From contig CAJAXK010000164.1 in the NCBI GenBank assembly GCA_903946925.1, forward strand, positions 1 to 43,659: a DNA stretch of 43,659 nt, given 5' to 3'. This stretch comes from an uncultured Bacteroidales bacterium (lineage in GTDB: Bacteria > Bacteroidota > Bacteroidia > Bacteroidales > UBA4417). The stretch's first letter is position 1, and each line of letters opens with the position of its first letter. The notes below the pieces were generated by a model. The model did no database searches. It saw only the letters and a program-made list of their open reading frames with translations, and was not told the DNA's origin. The translations under genes and the position numbers were made by a program. Below, piece by piece: positions 35,391 to 43,659 of the stretch.

Positions 35391-36689
35391 ATGTCAAAAG
35401 AACCTGCCATCATCGTAAATTCCATATCAAAAACTTACAAGCTTTATCACTCCAGATATGATATTGTCAAGGAGTTAGTCAATCCTTTAGGGAGGAAATA
35501 TCACAAAAAGTTTGAAGCACTTAATGATATATCATTTGATGTCGAAAAAGGGGAAGTGCTCGGTATTATTGGACAGAACGGAAGCGGGAAATCTACACTC
35601 TTAAAAATTCTTGCTTCAGTTGTAACCCAAACTTCAGGGGAATATTTCTGCAACGGCAGGGTAACGGCCTTGCTGGAACTCGGAGGAGGGTTCAACATGG
35701 AACTTTCCGGAATCGAAAACATTTATTACTTGGGAGCAATACAAGGATATTCGAAAAAAGAAATGGCTGGTAAACTTAAGCAGATATTGGATTTTGCAGA
35801 TATTGGCGAGTATGCTTTTCAACCGGTGAACACCTATTCGAGCGGTATGTATGTGAGGCTGGCTTTTTCGATGGCCATAAATATTGAACCCGACATACTT
35901 ATCACCGACGAAGCCTTGTCTGTTGGCGACATCAGGTTTCAACAAAAATGTTTCAGGAAAATCAGGGAATTTAAAGATGCTGGAAAAACAATCCTGATCT
36001 GTACACATAGCCTATCAGCTATCAACGACTTTTGCACTAAAGCTATTTGGCTTCACGAAGGTAAAATAAAGGTTCAAGGCGATCCATATTTTGTTACCGA
36101 AAGCTATAATACATTTATGCTTTCGCAAAATGGACATGCAACCCTGACAGGTTCAAATAGAAAATCGGAAATAAGTAGCCTTCCAAATTATCCTATTGAA
36201 TATCCCACATTGATGTGGCAAAACTTGGGCAATTGCGAAAGTTACGGCATAGGAAATGTCGATCTGCAATATGCTGCTTTGGCCGAAAAAAGCACTTTGC
36301 AACATATAAAAGAATTTAAAGGCGGTGAGCAGCTTCGGCTTTTCTTAAAATTAAACATTGTTGATAAAATTGAAAAAGCAAGAATCAATCTGACCCTAAA
36401 TGGAAATTTTGGCGGTTCGGTGTTAAAAATCAACAGCCAAAATTATTCTCAAAATCTTACTTTACGGGGAGGAACTACCCATGTTATTTCCATTGATTTC
36501 GATTTCCCCCATATTGGCAACGGACGATATACTTTTTCGTTCGGTGTATTATCGATAGAAAATAAAATTGAGCAACATCTCCATTGGGTTCATGATGGAT
36601 TGATCATCGAAGTAAACAATCCTAGCATCCATTATAAAACCGGAGCACAAATTGTGGTTAAAGAAGCCACTTTTAAAGTTTTGGATTAG
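35391..36689 (+). CDS. wzt: Wzt: ABC-transporter ATPase with C-terminal glycan-binding domain
   Basis: 432-aa ATPase of the O-polysaccharide exporter. Walker A GQNGSGKST (about 61-69), signature TYSSGMYVRLAF (about 148-159), Walker B DILITDEA (about 168-175) and the switch histidine in ICTHSLSAIND are intact. Residues about 265-432 form the extra C-terminal domain, in E. coli O8/O9a a jelly-roll that recognises a terminal modification such as a methyl group on the finished chain. The extension here implies that the exported glycan must carry an end mark. It is encoded upstream of wzm, unlike the usual wzm-wzt order. Confidence 0.93.
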   Translation: MSKEPAIIVNSISKTYKLYHSRYDIVKELVNPLGRKYHKKFEALNDISFDVEKGEVLGIIGQNGSGKSTLLKILASVVTQTSGEYFCNGRVTALLELGGGFNMELSGIENIYYLGAIQGYSKKEMAGKLKQILDFADIGEYAFQPVNTYSSGMYVRLAFSMAINIEPDILITDEALSVGDIRFQQKCFRKIREFKDAGKTILICTHSLSAINDFCTKAIWLHEGKIKVQGDPYFVTESYNTFMLSQNGHATLTGSNRKSEISSLPNYPIEYPTLMWQNLGNCESYGIGNVDLQYAALAEKSTLQHIKEFKGGEQLRLFLKLNIVDKIEKARINLTLNGNFGGSVLKINSQNYSQNLTLRGGTTHVISIDFDFPHIGNGRYTFSFGVLSIENKIEQHLHWVHDGLIIEVNNPSIHYKTGAQIVVKEATFKVLD

Positions 36690-36739
36690 CTGCAAACTAT
36701 TACCTGCCACGAAATATTTATTGATAATAACAATTTCAA

Positions 36740-37555
36740 ATGCGCCTGATAAACAAAATTCATAGCTTCACTCACTCGATGCTTGAGCAGCGCACAGTAC
36801 TATACACCTTGGTGGTGCGCGATTTTAAAAGCCGTTACCTTTCTTCGTTTGTAGGCCTGCCATGGGCTTTTATACAACCTTCGGTTTATGTGTTTATTAT
36901 TTGGTTTGCTTTTACATTCGGACTTCGTACAGGGAACACCACAACCGGAGTTCCTTTTGCAGCATGGCTATTGGTTTCCATGATTCCTTGGTTGTTTATA
37001 GGGCAAACCATGATTGTAAGTTGCATGGCTTTGCCCGAATATTCGTATCTGATAAAAAAAACCAAGTTTAATGTAAGTTTCATCCCGATTATCAAAATAC
37101 TGTCGGGAATGGCTGTGCATTTAACAATGGTCTTGATAATAGTATTTATCCTTATTTTTAACTTTAAAATCTATCCTACCATATTTTGGATTCAGATTTT
37201 CTACTATCTATTTGCAACCTTTGTATTGCTTTCGGGCATAGCATGGTTTGTGGCTTCAGTAAATGTATATATCAAAGACATGGCACATATTGTGAACATA
37301 GTAGTTTCGATGCTGTTTTGGGCAACCCCTATAGTGTGGCCATACAGTATGCTCAACGGAAATTACCGCTATATCGCCCTGCTCAACCCTTTTTTTTATA
37401 TCACCGAAGGGTATCGTTATACCTTTATTGAAAACAGATGGTTTTTTGAATTCCCTGAAATGAATTTCTATTTCTGGACACTTACCGGAATAATTTTTAC
37501 TATTGGGGCTTTAACATTTAAAAGGTTAAGGCGAAATTTTGGAGATGTTCTGTAA
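36740..37555 (+). CDS. wzm: Wzm: ABC-2 type O-polysaccharide export permease
   Basis: 271-aa membrane component of the exporter, about six helices, ABC2_membrane type. VVRDFKSRYLSSFVGLPWAF is the N-terminal amphipathic interface helix and entry region, and SGIAWFVASVNVYIKDM and LFWATPIVWPYSML are typical of Wzm/TagG proteins. It works as a dimer with two Wzt chains to move a lipid-linked glycan across the inner membrane. It starts 50 bases after wzt. The following gene is an RgpF-type protein, a frequent neighbour of this transporter class. Confidence 0.92.
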   Translation: MRLINKIHSFTHSMLEQRTVLYTLVVRDFKSRYLSSFVGLPWAFIQPSVYVFIIWFAFTFGLRTGNTTTGVPFAAWLLVSMIPWLFIGQTMIVSCMALPEYSYLIKKTKFNVSFIPIIKILSGMAVHLTMVLIIVFILIFNFKIYPTIFWIQIFYYLFATFVLLSGIAWFVASVNVYIKDMAHIVNIVVSMLFWATPIVWPYSMLNGNYRYIALLNPFFYITEGYRYTFIENRWFFEFPEMNFYFWTLTGIIFTIGALTFKRLRRNFGDVL

Positions 37556-37615
37556 CACATACTCAGCTTGAAACCCAACCCCAATAATTTTAACAAAAAT
37601 TGAAGACCATTTAAA

Positions 37616-38641
37616 ATGGAAAAACCACCTATCATCCTCGATTTCGATAAGGTGTGGCGAATACTGCCTATCAGCCGTCCACGAAAGGAAATATTGAAAA
37701 GCATTCTGTTTTCAGCATTTCCTTTTATATTCAAAAGCTTAGCTGTATTTCAGAATTGGAAAAATGCACAAGTTTTCAGAGATAAATCACTGCCATTCTG
37801 GAGTTTGGTCTTTTGGAAACGGGGTTTCTCAAAATCATATCCTATTGCTGTCCATCCAGAAAAAGGGATCGTAAGGCTTCCCAATCCAAACCCAAAGCTT
37901 GCGATTGCAATCCATGCATTTTATCCTGAAATACTTGGTGAAATACTTCAAATGCTCGAACAATCGGAATATAAAAAATTATTCCTTTATGTATCGACAT
38001 CCTCCGATAAGTCAAAAAAAATAGAAGGGATTTTAAAATTATCTATGTTTCCATATCGGCTTATGGAAACAGAAAACAGGGGAAGGGATATTTTGCCTTT
38101 CCTAAAAATACTACCTCAAATTTTCGCCGATGGGAATGAACTTATTTTAAAAATCCATACTAAAAAGTCGAACCATCTGAACCGGCAAGATCTCTGGCGC
38201 AACGATCTGTTCAACAAACTGATAGGGAATGGGGCAATAAATAAAGCCCTCAGTATTCTCGAGAACAATCCATCCATAGGAATTATCGGCCCGGCAAATC
38301 ACATACTGCCAATGTATTATTATTACGGTGCCAATGCATTGAATGTGCTTAATTTAAGTAAAATGATGGGCGTGGAAAGTTGCTGTTTAAATGGCCTCAA
38401 TTTTGTGGCAGGCTCCATGTTCTATGCAACGAAAGAAGCACTTCTTCCAATTTTAAACCTAGGCTTGAATGTTGGAGACTTCGAGATTGAAAACAACCAA
38501 ACCGATGGCACAATGGCACATGCCGTTGAACGAGCTTTTGCTGTATCACTTTTAGCAGCAGGTATGCAACTATCTGATACAAATTACAATAATATCAACC
38601 CTGTTCTATCGGTTTCAAAAGATCATTATTTTACAATTTGA
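37616..38641 (+). CDS. RgpF-type rhamnan synthesis protein
   Basis: 341-aa protein matching the rhamnan synthesis F (RgpF) family. AIAIHAFYPEILGEIL begins the typical region, ENRGRDILPFLKIL carries the N-R-G-R-D motif, ILKIHTKKSNH is the conserved K-x-H-T-K-K block, and GIIGPANHILP and LNFVAGSMFYATKEALLPI follow. RgpF-type proteins act in rhamnose-containing polysaccharide assembly, often as side-chain transferases or fused to GT2 domains. Here it stands alone. It suggests that the glycan contains rhamnose or a related deoxy sugar. The gene is followed by a 382-base gap. Confidence 0.87.
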   Translation: MEKPPIILDFDKVWRILPISRPRKEILKSILFSAFPFIFKSLAVFQNWKNAQVFRDKSLPFWSLVFWKRGFSKSYPIAVHPEKGIVRLPNPNPKLAIAIHAFYPEILGEILQMLEQSEYKKLFLYVSTSSDKSKKIEGILKLSMFPYRLMETENRGRDILPFLKILPQIFADGNELILKIHTKKSNHLNRQDLWRNDLFNKLIGNGAINKALSILENNPSIGIIGPANHILPMYYYYGANALNVLNLSKMMGVESCCLNGLNFVAGSMFYATKEALLPILNLGLNVGDFEIENNQTDGTMAHAVERAFAVSLLAAGMQLSDTNYNNINPVLSVSKDHYFTI

Positions 38642-39023
38642 TTTACCAGAAAATCCCTAAGGACATACGAAACAAGTCTTTTACTTAGCTTAACCAACTA
38701 CCATCATAGATCAATAACAAATAAAATCCATAAAATATGGTATTTATGGTAATACAAGTACTTTCACTCATCCAAATACACCATAAATAATATCATTTAT
38801 GGATTCCTATGGCGCTCAAACTTTCAGAAAAACACCATAAAAATAATTTTATGGACCATCGACTAAACAATCAAGTGCAAAATTGAATCAAGTAACAATA
38901 CAGGCAGCCCCTTCAAAACCATCCTAACTCTAGCTTATTTCGGATAAACATGGGATATATGGTTTATTAAAATCTTTCCACTTGTTCAACCAATAAAAGC
39001 AGACAATTTAAAAGCAATTTTCA
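38642..39023. promoter_or_regulatory. 382-base gene-free region, candidate regulatory region of the ligase gene
   Basis: No protein-coding gene that I can support lies here. It is AT-rich and contains three related palindromes at 38728-38854, described separately, about 170 bases upstream of the ligase start. It is the natural place for a promoter for the ligase gene and a transcript end for the upstream genes. I see no strong Bacteroidota promoter (a TTTG box followed by TAnnTTTG) and no convincing GC-rich terminator hairpin, so the role remains inferred from position and repeats. Confidence 0.4.
38728..38854. repeat. Three regularly spaced CCATAAA-TTTATGG palindromes
   Basis: Palindromes occur at 38728-38749 (arms CCATAAA and TTTATGG, 8-base loop), 38781-38802 (arms CCATAAAT and ATTTATGG, 6-base loop) and 38835-38854 (arms CCATAAAA and TTTTATGG, 4-base loop). 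Their starts are 53 and 54 bases apart, close to five helical turns. The arms match across copies while the loops and the 31-32-base intervals differ. This fits binding sites for a dimeric regulator on one face of the DNA, or small hairpins. Confidence 0.6.
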
Positions 39024-41426
39024 ATGAAAAAGGCCTCTCCAACAAAACAAATTAATCACAGTAAACCTGTAAATGGCTCTTTAAAGCCAACCTATTCAAT
39101 CCTCCTGCTCGCCTACCTCCTCGCACCAGTATTCACCCCCAACTTTTTCACGCTCGATTCGGCGGGACCAAAGTTTGTAACTCTTGCACTGCTAAATCTG
39201 GTTTCATTTTTTGTCCTGCTATTTGATAAAGGTTTTAGGCATCGTCCCGAATTAAAATCAGGATTTGTCCTCAATTTAATCGGCTTAGCCTACTCTTTAT
39301 TTTTATTGGTTAGTTTATTGTCGTTTTTTCAGGCATACAACCTTTCGGAATCAGTGGTGAATTATTCTAAACTATCATCCGTTTTTGCCGCGACCTATAT
39401 ACTTTATGTGATTTTTAGCAGCAATAAAGCTTATTTACAATTAGTTGCACTTGCATTTTCTTTTTTATTGCTTTTGGATAGCCTAAGCGTTTTTTATCAT
39501 ATACTCGAATATGTAAACAAAAATGTTGATTCCATTTATGATATCAAATCGGTTTATTCGCATAAAAATATACTTTCGGCAGCTTTGTTTATTAAAATCC
39601 CAGCTGCATTATGGTTAATGTTCTTTAGCGAAAATTGGAAAAAGAAGATTGGCTATTTATCATTTTTGGCAGGTGCTTTGGCCATATTGTTTATGAGTGC
39701 CAGGGCATTTTATTTTGGATTAGCTTTGTTGGTTGCTGCCTTGGCCGTATTTTTTATCCTGAGGCGTATTGGGGCAAAACAGAATTTTTCTCTAAAAAAA
39801 GCAGCTCTTTTTGTTGGGCTTTTTGTTGTGGCATTAATTGTATTTTCATTGATACAACGCTATTTATACCCTGTAAATCAGGATACTAAAGAGAAATTTA
39901 ACACAGGGGTCCTTGAGCGCATGTCAACAATTAAAGCTAATGAATCCTCGACCAACGCCCGGCTGACCACGTGGAAAAGATCATTCAAATTAATCAAAGA
40001 AAATCCTTTGCTTGGCGTTGGCACAGGAAATTGGAAAATTGAAGTGCTTAAATACGAAGCCCCAATGGCCGACAACCATATTATCAGCTATAAAAACCAT
40101 AACGATTTTATTGAAGTTACTGTTGAAACAGGTTTAATAGGCGGACTTATCTACCTTTCCCTGTTCTTCCTAATACTCTTCAATTTCGCAAGATCAACCC
40201 TTATGCGCCCATTAAACGAGGATATGGTGAAACACCTTTTTCTTCCAGCTTTTGGTATTTTAGCCTACAGCGTTGATGCCTTTTTCAATTTCCCGAACGA
40301 CAGGCCGGAAATACAGGTACTTTTTGCCATGTATGTTGGAATGTACATTGCATCCTCAGGGTCAAGTTTTTCTGTTCCTAAAAAATGGGTTCCCCAGAAA
40401 CTTCTATCTCGACCAAATAACAAGGGAATTCCTTCAAATATCCTAAAAATTAGCCTATTCCTATCATTATCCATTTTTGCTATAATACTATATATGAACG
40501 CGGTATCGCTTCATTACCAAAGTTTGGTATCACAAGAAATTAAGGCGAACGAGTATTTACATTCTTCATCATTTTATAAAGCTGGTTTTCCCGTAATACC
40601 CAATTTAAGTTGTGAGGGCGATCCTATCTCAACATTTATTGCTCGTTACCTTATACATGAAAACCGCGCTGACGAAGCCGCTAAACTTTTGATAAACGAT
40701 AATCCCAGCCCTTACGACGGACGCCGGGAATATTATTTATGTCTGGCTTATGAAAAAATGGGGATTACTGATAGCGCAATATATTGGGGATTGAAATCTT
40801 GCGAACTAAAACCACGGTTTGCCAATATGGTGACCGTAACAAGTTCGAAGCTTTATGCTGTTGGTAGGCAAGAGGAAGCTGTACGAACCATGGATAATTA
40901 CTTAGCACTTGTAAAAACTAACCCATCTGCTTGGCTGCTTGCTGCCGATCAAAACTTAAAAATGGGAAATAAGCAGAAAGCAATCGTTTTAATGGATTCT
41001 GCAAAAAAATATTTGCCAGAAAATTGGAGGATAAAAAATAATTGGGCTTTTTTGCGTCAAACAAATGTAAACCAATCATTTGAAGATATATATAGTAAAG
41101 CAAAACAAGCCATGGATGCAAAACTCTACCCTAAAGCATTGCTTTTATTGAATCAATCCATCAGTAAAAATCCCGAAAATACCGAAGCCTATCAAAAGCG
41201 TGCTTTATGCCACTATTTTTTGCAACAATTCCAAAAAAGTTTGTCCGACATAAATATTGCTTTTCAAAGAAATGATGCAAACAAGGGTTTTCTGTTTAAC
41301 TTAAAAGGTGTCAACTTCATAAATTTAGGTGAAACGGATAAAGCTTGCCAGAATTTTAAAAAAGCCGTTGAAATCGGCGATGTTGATGGGCAAGCTAATT
41401 TTAAAAAGTTTTGCGAAAAGAAGTGA
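39024..41426 (+). CDS. O-antigen ligase/polymerase-type membrane protein with TPR tail
   Basis: 800 aa. About 10-12 membrane helices cover residues 25-500. The Wzy_C/WaaL signature region includes NARLTTWKRSFKLIKENPLLGVGTGNW (about 305-335) and HNDFIEVTVETGLIGGLIY (periplasmic loop and following helix). After the last helix (about 470-490) the C-terminal part contains tetratricopeptide-like repeats, such as AYEKMGITDSAIYWGLKSC and TEAYQKRALCHYFLQQFQKS. Because the locus has a Wzm/Wzt exporter, ligase (WaaL) activity joining the glycan to a carrier is more likely than Wzy polymerase activity. The TPR tail, probably periplasmic, may bind partners. It is separated from the upstream cluster by the palindrome region. 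Confidence 0.85.
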   Translation: MKKASPTKQINHSKPVNGSLKPTYSILLLAYLLAPVFTPNFFTLDSAGPKFVTLALLNLVSFFVLLFDKGFRHRPELKSGFVLNLIGLAYSLFLLVSLLSFFQAYNLSESVVNYSKLSSVFAATYILYVIFSSNKAYLQLVALAFSFLLLLDSLSVFYHILEYVNKNVDSIYDIKSVYSHKNILSAALFIKIPAALWLMFFSENWKKKIGYLSFLAGALAILFMSARAFYFGLALLVAALAVFFILRRIGAKQNFSLKKAALFVGLFVVALIVFSLIQRYLYPVNQDTKEKFNTGVLERMSTIKANESSTNARLTTWKRSFKLIKENPLLGVGTGNWKIEVLKYEAPMADNHIISYKNHNDFIEVTVETGLIGGLIYLSLFFLILFNFARSTLMRPLNEDMVKHLFLPAFGILAYSVDAFFNFPNDRPEIQVLFAMYVGMYIASSGSSFSVPKKWVPQKLLSRPNNKGIPSNILKISLFLSLSIFAIILYMNAVSLHYQSLVSQEIKANEYLHSSSFYKAGFPVIPNLSCEGDPISTFIARYLIHENRADEAAKLLINDNPSPYDGRREYYLCLAYEKMGITDSAIYWGLKSCELKPRFANMVTVTSSKLYAVGRQEEAVRTMDNYLALVKTNPSAWLLAADQNLKMGNKQKAIVLMDSAKKYLPENWRIKNNWAFLRQTNVNQSFEDIYSKAKQAMDAKLYPKALLLLNQSISKNPENTEAYQKRALCHYFLQQFQKSLSDINIAFQRNDANKGFLFNLKGVNFINLGETDKACQNFKKAVEIGDVDGQANFKKFCEKK

Positions 41427-41501
41427 TGGATTTAAGGGTTTGATTAAAAAAAATCCCTAATTTTACTTTCACAAAAGTTAAACTATAATCCCCAGCAATC
41501 C

Positions 41502-43403
41502 ATGAGCACACCCGAACCAGGATTAAACAACATTTACTACCCATCGAAAGAGGTAGTTAAAAAAGCTGCAGTCAAAGATTATGACTCGCTTTATCAAAAA
41601 TCAATTGACAACCGGGAGGATTTCTGGGCTGCCGAGGCAAAAAAGCTGGATTGGTTTAAAAAATGGGACAAAGTGCTTGACGACAGCGAAAAGCCGTTTT
41701 ACAAATGGTTTACAGGTGGGCAGATTAATATTATTCACAATGCCTTGGATAGGCACCAGAAAAATGCTACACGAAACAAACTGGCAATTATCTGGGAAGG
41801 GGAGCCTGGCGATGTACGCACATTTTCGTACCACGCTCTTAATAGGGAAGTTACCAAGTTTTCGAATGTGCTCAGGGCTATGGGTGCAAAAAAAGGCGAG
41901 GTGGTAACCATTTATATGCCACAAATACCTGAATTGGTGATTTCGATGCTGGCCTGTGCCAAAATTGGGGCTGTTCACAGCGTGGTTTATGGCGGTTATA
42001 GCGTTGAAGCACTGGCTGAACGTATCGAAGATGCAAAAAGCCGCATACTTATTACCGCCGATGGTGGTTTTAGGCGTGGCAAACCAACCAAACTAAAAAC
42101 CATAGCCAACGAAGCCATGCAACGCTCGGCAACTATAGAAGTATGTATTGCTGTAAAACGAACCGGTGAAGAATGTTATATGGAAAACGACCGTGATTTT
42201 TGGTATCATGATTTGATGGGAATGCCTTTAGCCAACACCAACTGTTGCACCGAAAAAACCAATGCCGAAGATCCGCTTTTCATTTTATATACATCCGGCA
42301 CAACCGGTAAACCAAAAGGCCTTGTTCATACTCATGGCGGTTATTCTGTTTATACTTCTACCACACACAGATATGTTTTCGATATAAAAGCCGAAGACCG
42401 TTGGTGGTGTGCCGCCGATCCAGGTTGGATTACCGGCCATAGCTACATTGTTTACGCCCCGTTAATTAATGGAGCCACCATAATGATGTACGAAGGAGCA
42501 CCAAACCATCCATACCCTAACCGTTGGTGGCAAATAGTGGAACGCTATGGAATAAATATTCTGTACACCTCCCCTACTGCCATCCGTGGGCTGATGCGTT
42601 TCGGTTCTTCGTGGGCCGACCGCCACGATTTGAGTTCGCTGCGTTTGTTAGGTTCGGTAGGCGAACCAATAAACCCGGAAGCGTGGAAATGGTATTACGA
42701 AGTAATTGGGAAAAGCCGTTGCCCAATCATGGATACATGGTGGCAAACCGAAACCGGGGGATTTATGATTTCACCAATCCCAACCATGCCACTTAAACCA
42801 GGTTCGGCTGCAAAACCGTTTTTTGGAAACGAAGTTGCCATTGTTGACGAAAACGGGACAGAAGTAAAAACCGGTGAAGAAGGCAACCTTGTTATTAAAA
42901 ACCCATGGCCAGGCATGGCACGTACCATTTTAGGGGATCCTGACAGGTATGTAGAAAAATATTGGGAAAAATATGCCACGCAAGGCTGGTATCTGGCAGG
43001 CGATTCGGCACGAAAAGATGAAGATGGGTATTACTGGATTATAGGGCGTATTGACGATGTGATAAAAGTAAGCGGATATCGCTTAGGTTCTGCCGAAATT
43101 GAAAGCGCTTTGGTAAGCCATCCCATGGTAACCGAAGCCGCCGCAATTGCCCTTCCTGATGATTTGCGTGGAAATATTATCCATACAACCGTAATTTTAA
43201 GGCAAGGTGCAACAGCAAGCCCCGCCTTGGCCGAAGAGTTGAAAACCCATGTAGAAAAAGAAATTGGCCCTATCGCCCGCCCTGCATTTGTTGAGTTTGC
43301 CGACACACTACCTAAAACCCGCTCAGGGAAAATCATGCGCAGGGTAATCAAAGCCAGGGTTTTAGGCTTAGATACAGGCGATATAACAGCTTTGGAAGAA
43401 TAG
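41502..43403 (+). CDS. acs: Acetyl-CoA synthetase (AMP-forming)
   Basis: 633-aa ANL-superfamily ligase that activates acetate with ATP and CoA to acetyl-CoA. LYTSGTTGKPKGLVHTHGGY is the P-loop region, WWCAADPGWITGHSYIVYAP and MDTWWQTETGGFM (the acetate-pocket tryptophan motif) are present, and the C-terminal LPKTRSGKIMRR contains the lysine needed for adenylation and open to acetylation control. Length matches the family (about 630-650). Its base composition is visibly less AT-rich than the glycan genes, and it looks like a housekeeping gene outside the locus. The acyl preference for acetate over propionate is inferred from the WW motif. Confidence 0.93.
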   Translation: MSTPEPGLNNIYYPSKEVVKKAAVKDYDSLYQKSIDNREDFWAAEAKKLDWFKKWDKVLDDSEKPFYKWFTGGQINIIHNALDRHQKNATRNKLAIIWEGEPGDVRTFSYHALNREVTKFSNVLRAMGAKKGEVVTIYMPQIPELVISMLACAKIGAVHSVVYGGYSVEALAERIEDAKSRILITADGGFRRGKPTKLKTIANEAMQRSATIEVCIAVKRTGEECYMENDRDFWYHDLMGMPLANTNCCTEKTNAEDPLFILYTSGTTGKPKGLVHTHGGYSVYTSTTHRYVFDIKAEDRWWCAADPGWITGHSYIVYAPLINGATIMMYEGAPNHPYPNRWWQIVERYGINILYTSPTAIRGLMRFGSSWADRHDLSSLRLLGSVGEPINPEAWKWYYEVIGKSRCPIMDTWWQTETGGFMISPIPTMPLKPGSAAKPFFGNEVAIVDENGTEVKTGEEGNLVIKNPWPGMARTILGDPDRYVEKYWEKYATQGWYLAGDSARKDEDGYYWIIGRIDDVIKVSGYRLGSAEIESALVSHPMVTEAAAIALPDDLRGNIIHTTVILRQGATASPALAEELKTHVEKEIGPIARPAFVEFADTLPKTRSGKIMRRVIKARVLGLDTGDITALEE

Positions 43404-43454
43404 GCTGACGCAAAAATCTGGACTTTTAAACGCAATTCTTAATAAAAAGAAGGC

Positions 43455-43659
43455 TGTCTATAATACTCCCCAAAAATCAGACCACGTGTTAAGCAATAAA
43501 ATGAACTACTTTTAACCGTGGATTATGAAAGCAACAAGAAGAAAATTTACATCCGGATTTAAAGCACAAGCAGCCATCGAGACGCTCAAAGAGCGGGACA
43601 CTCTGGCCGTATTATCAAAACGATTTGAAGTGCACCCTGCATTGCTCACTAAGTGGAAA
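43455..43659 (+). mobile_element. Left end of an IS3-family insertion sequence (partial)
   Basis: Starting near 43455, the sequence TGTCTATAATACTCCCCAAA resembles the left terminal inverted repeat of IS3-family (IS150-like) elements, which begin with TG and contain a C-rich block before the transposase. A transposase OrfA begins at 43525. The right end, second frame and target duplication are outside the window, so the element's completeness cannot be judged. It sits about 50 bases after the acs stop. Confidence 0.65.
43525..43659 (+). CDS. IS3-family transposase OrfA, N-terminal part
   Basis: Open to the window edge for 45 residues. MKATRRKFTSGFKAQAAIET and then VLSKRFEVHPALLTKWK match the helix-turn-helix N-terminal domain of IS3-family OrfA proteins (R-R-K-F-T...F-K...A...L...VHP...KW). 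This domain recognises the element's terminal repeats. The DDE catalytic part would lie in OrfB beyond the window, usually made by a programmed -1 frameshift. Confidence 0.88.
   Translation, partial: MKATRRKFTSGFKAQAAIETLKERDTLAVLSKRFEVHPALLTKWK

Noticed and set aside
38728-38854. CRISPR-like array (20-22-base units with 31-32-base intervals)
   Set aside because: The units are AT-rich palindromes that differ in their loops, there are only three, and no cas genes lie nearby. Regulatory palindromes fit better.
41430-41465. Terminator or promoter between the ligase gene and acs (AGGG/CCCT pairs and a TAATTTTA box)
   Set aside because: The possible stem is only a few bases long. The TTTG to TAATTTTA spacing (15 bases) is shorter than in known Bacteroidota promoters and the final G is missing.
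41502-43403. Acetyl-CoA synthetase as the adenylating (DltA-like) enzyme of the acylation cassette
   Set aside because: It has the full length, WW acetate motif and C-terminal control lysine of ordinary Acs, is about 10 kb from the cassette, and has a different base composition. It is better read as housekeeping.

Overview
The window looks like chromosomal DNA of a member of the Bacteroidota. It is AT-rich, start codons lack strong Shine-Dalgarno sequences, and it carries several families common in that phylum: Wzt/Wzm export, a TPR-tailed O-antigen ligase, and a DUF5672 protein. The genus cannot be read from the sequence alone. Nearly everything is one surface-polysaccharide locus. All supported genes lie on the + strand, mostly with short gaps or 1-14 base overlaps, so they probably form a few long transcripts.

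Layout. Positions 3-80 are the tail of an upstream gene. 194-8576 holds glycosyltransferases: three tandem GT2 paralogues, three further GT2-type genes, a DUF5672 protein and one unknown protein. 8588-10815 is a sugar-nucleotide pair, a C-methyltransferase-like enzyme and a GMD-like dehydratase. 10910-16068 holds five more glycosyltransferases. 16169-16409 is a decayed gene remnant. 16619-17653 is a DegT-family sugar aminotransferase, followed by a short MITE-like repeat. 17876-25429 encodes two very large fusion enzymes and a GT-B protein.

25460-32045 is the most unusual part. A small acyl carrier protein and an LnmK-like (double hot-dog) acyltransferase/decarboxylase sit directly upstream of a DUF2142 membrane protein, an AlgI-type MBOAT and an AlgX/AlgJ-like SGNH protein. 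Together they suggest a carrier-protein-fed system for O-acylating a surface glycan, analogous to Dlt but loaded from an acyl-CoA. Propionylation is one testable possibility. The DUF2142 and AlgX-like proteins share the same N-terminal extracytoplasmic domain.

32097-38641 holds a polyprenyl-phosphate sugar synthase, a methyltransferase, a sulfotransferase, the Wzt ATPase with its C-terminal glycan-reading domain, the Wzm permease and an RgpF-type protein. A 382-base gap with three evenly spaced palindromes precedes an O-antigen ligase-type protein (39024-41426). Acetyl-CoA synthetase (41502-43403) is probably housekeeping, and an IS3-family element begins at the right edge.

Working model: cytoplasmic glycosyltransferases and the fusion enzymes build and methylate a lipid-linked glycan. 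Methyl or sulfate groups may mark its end for Wzt. Wzm/Wzt export it, the ligase may attach it to a carrier, and the MBOAT/AlgX-like pair acylates it outside the inner membrane. No initiating phosphoglycosyltransferase is visible, so it must lie outside the window.
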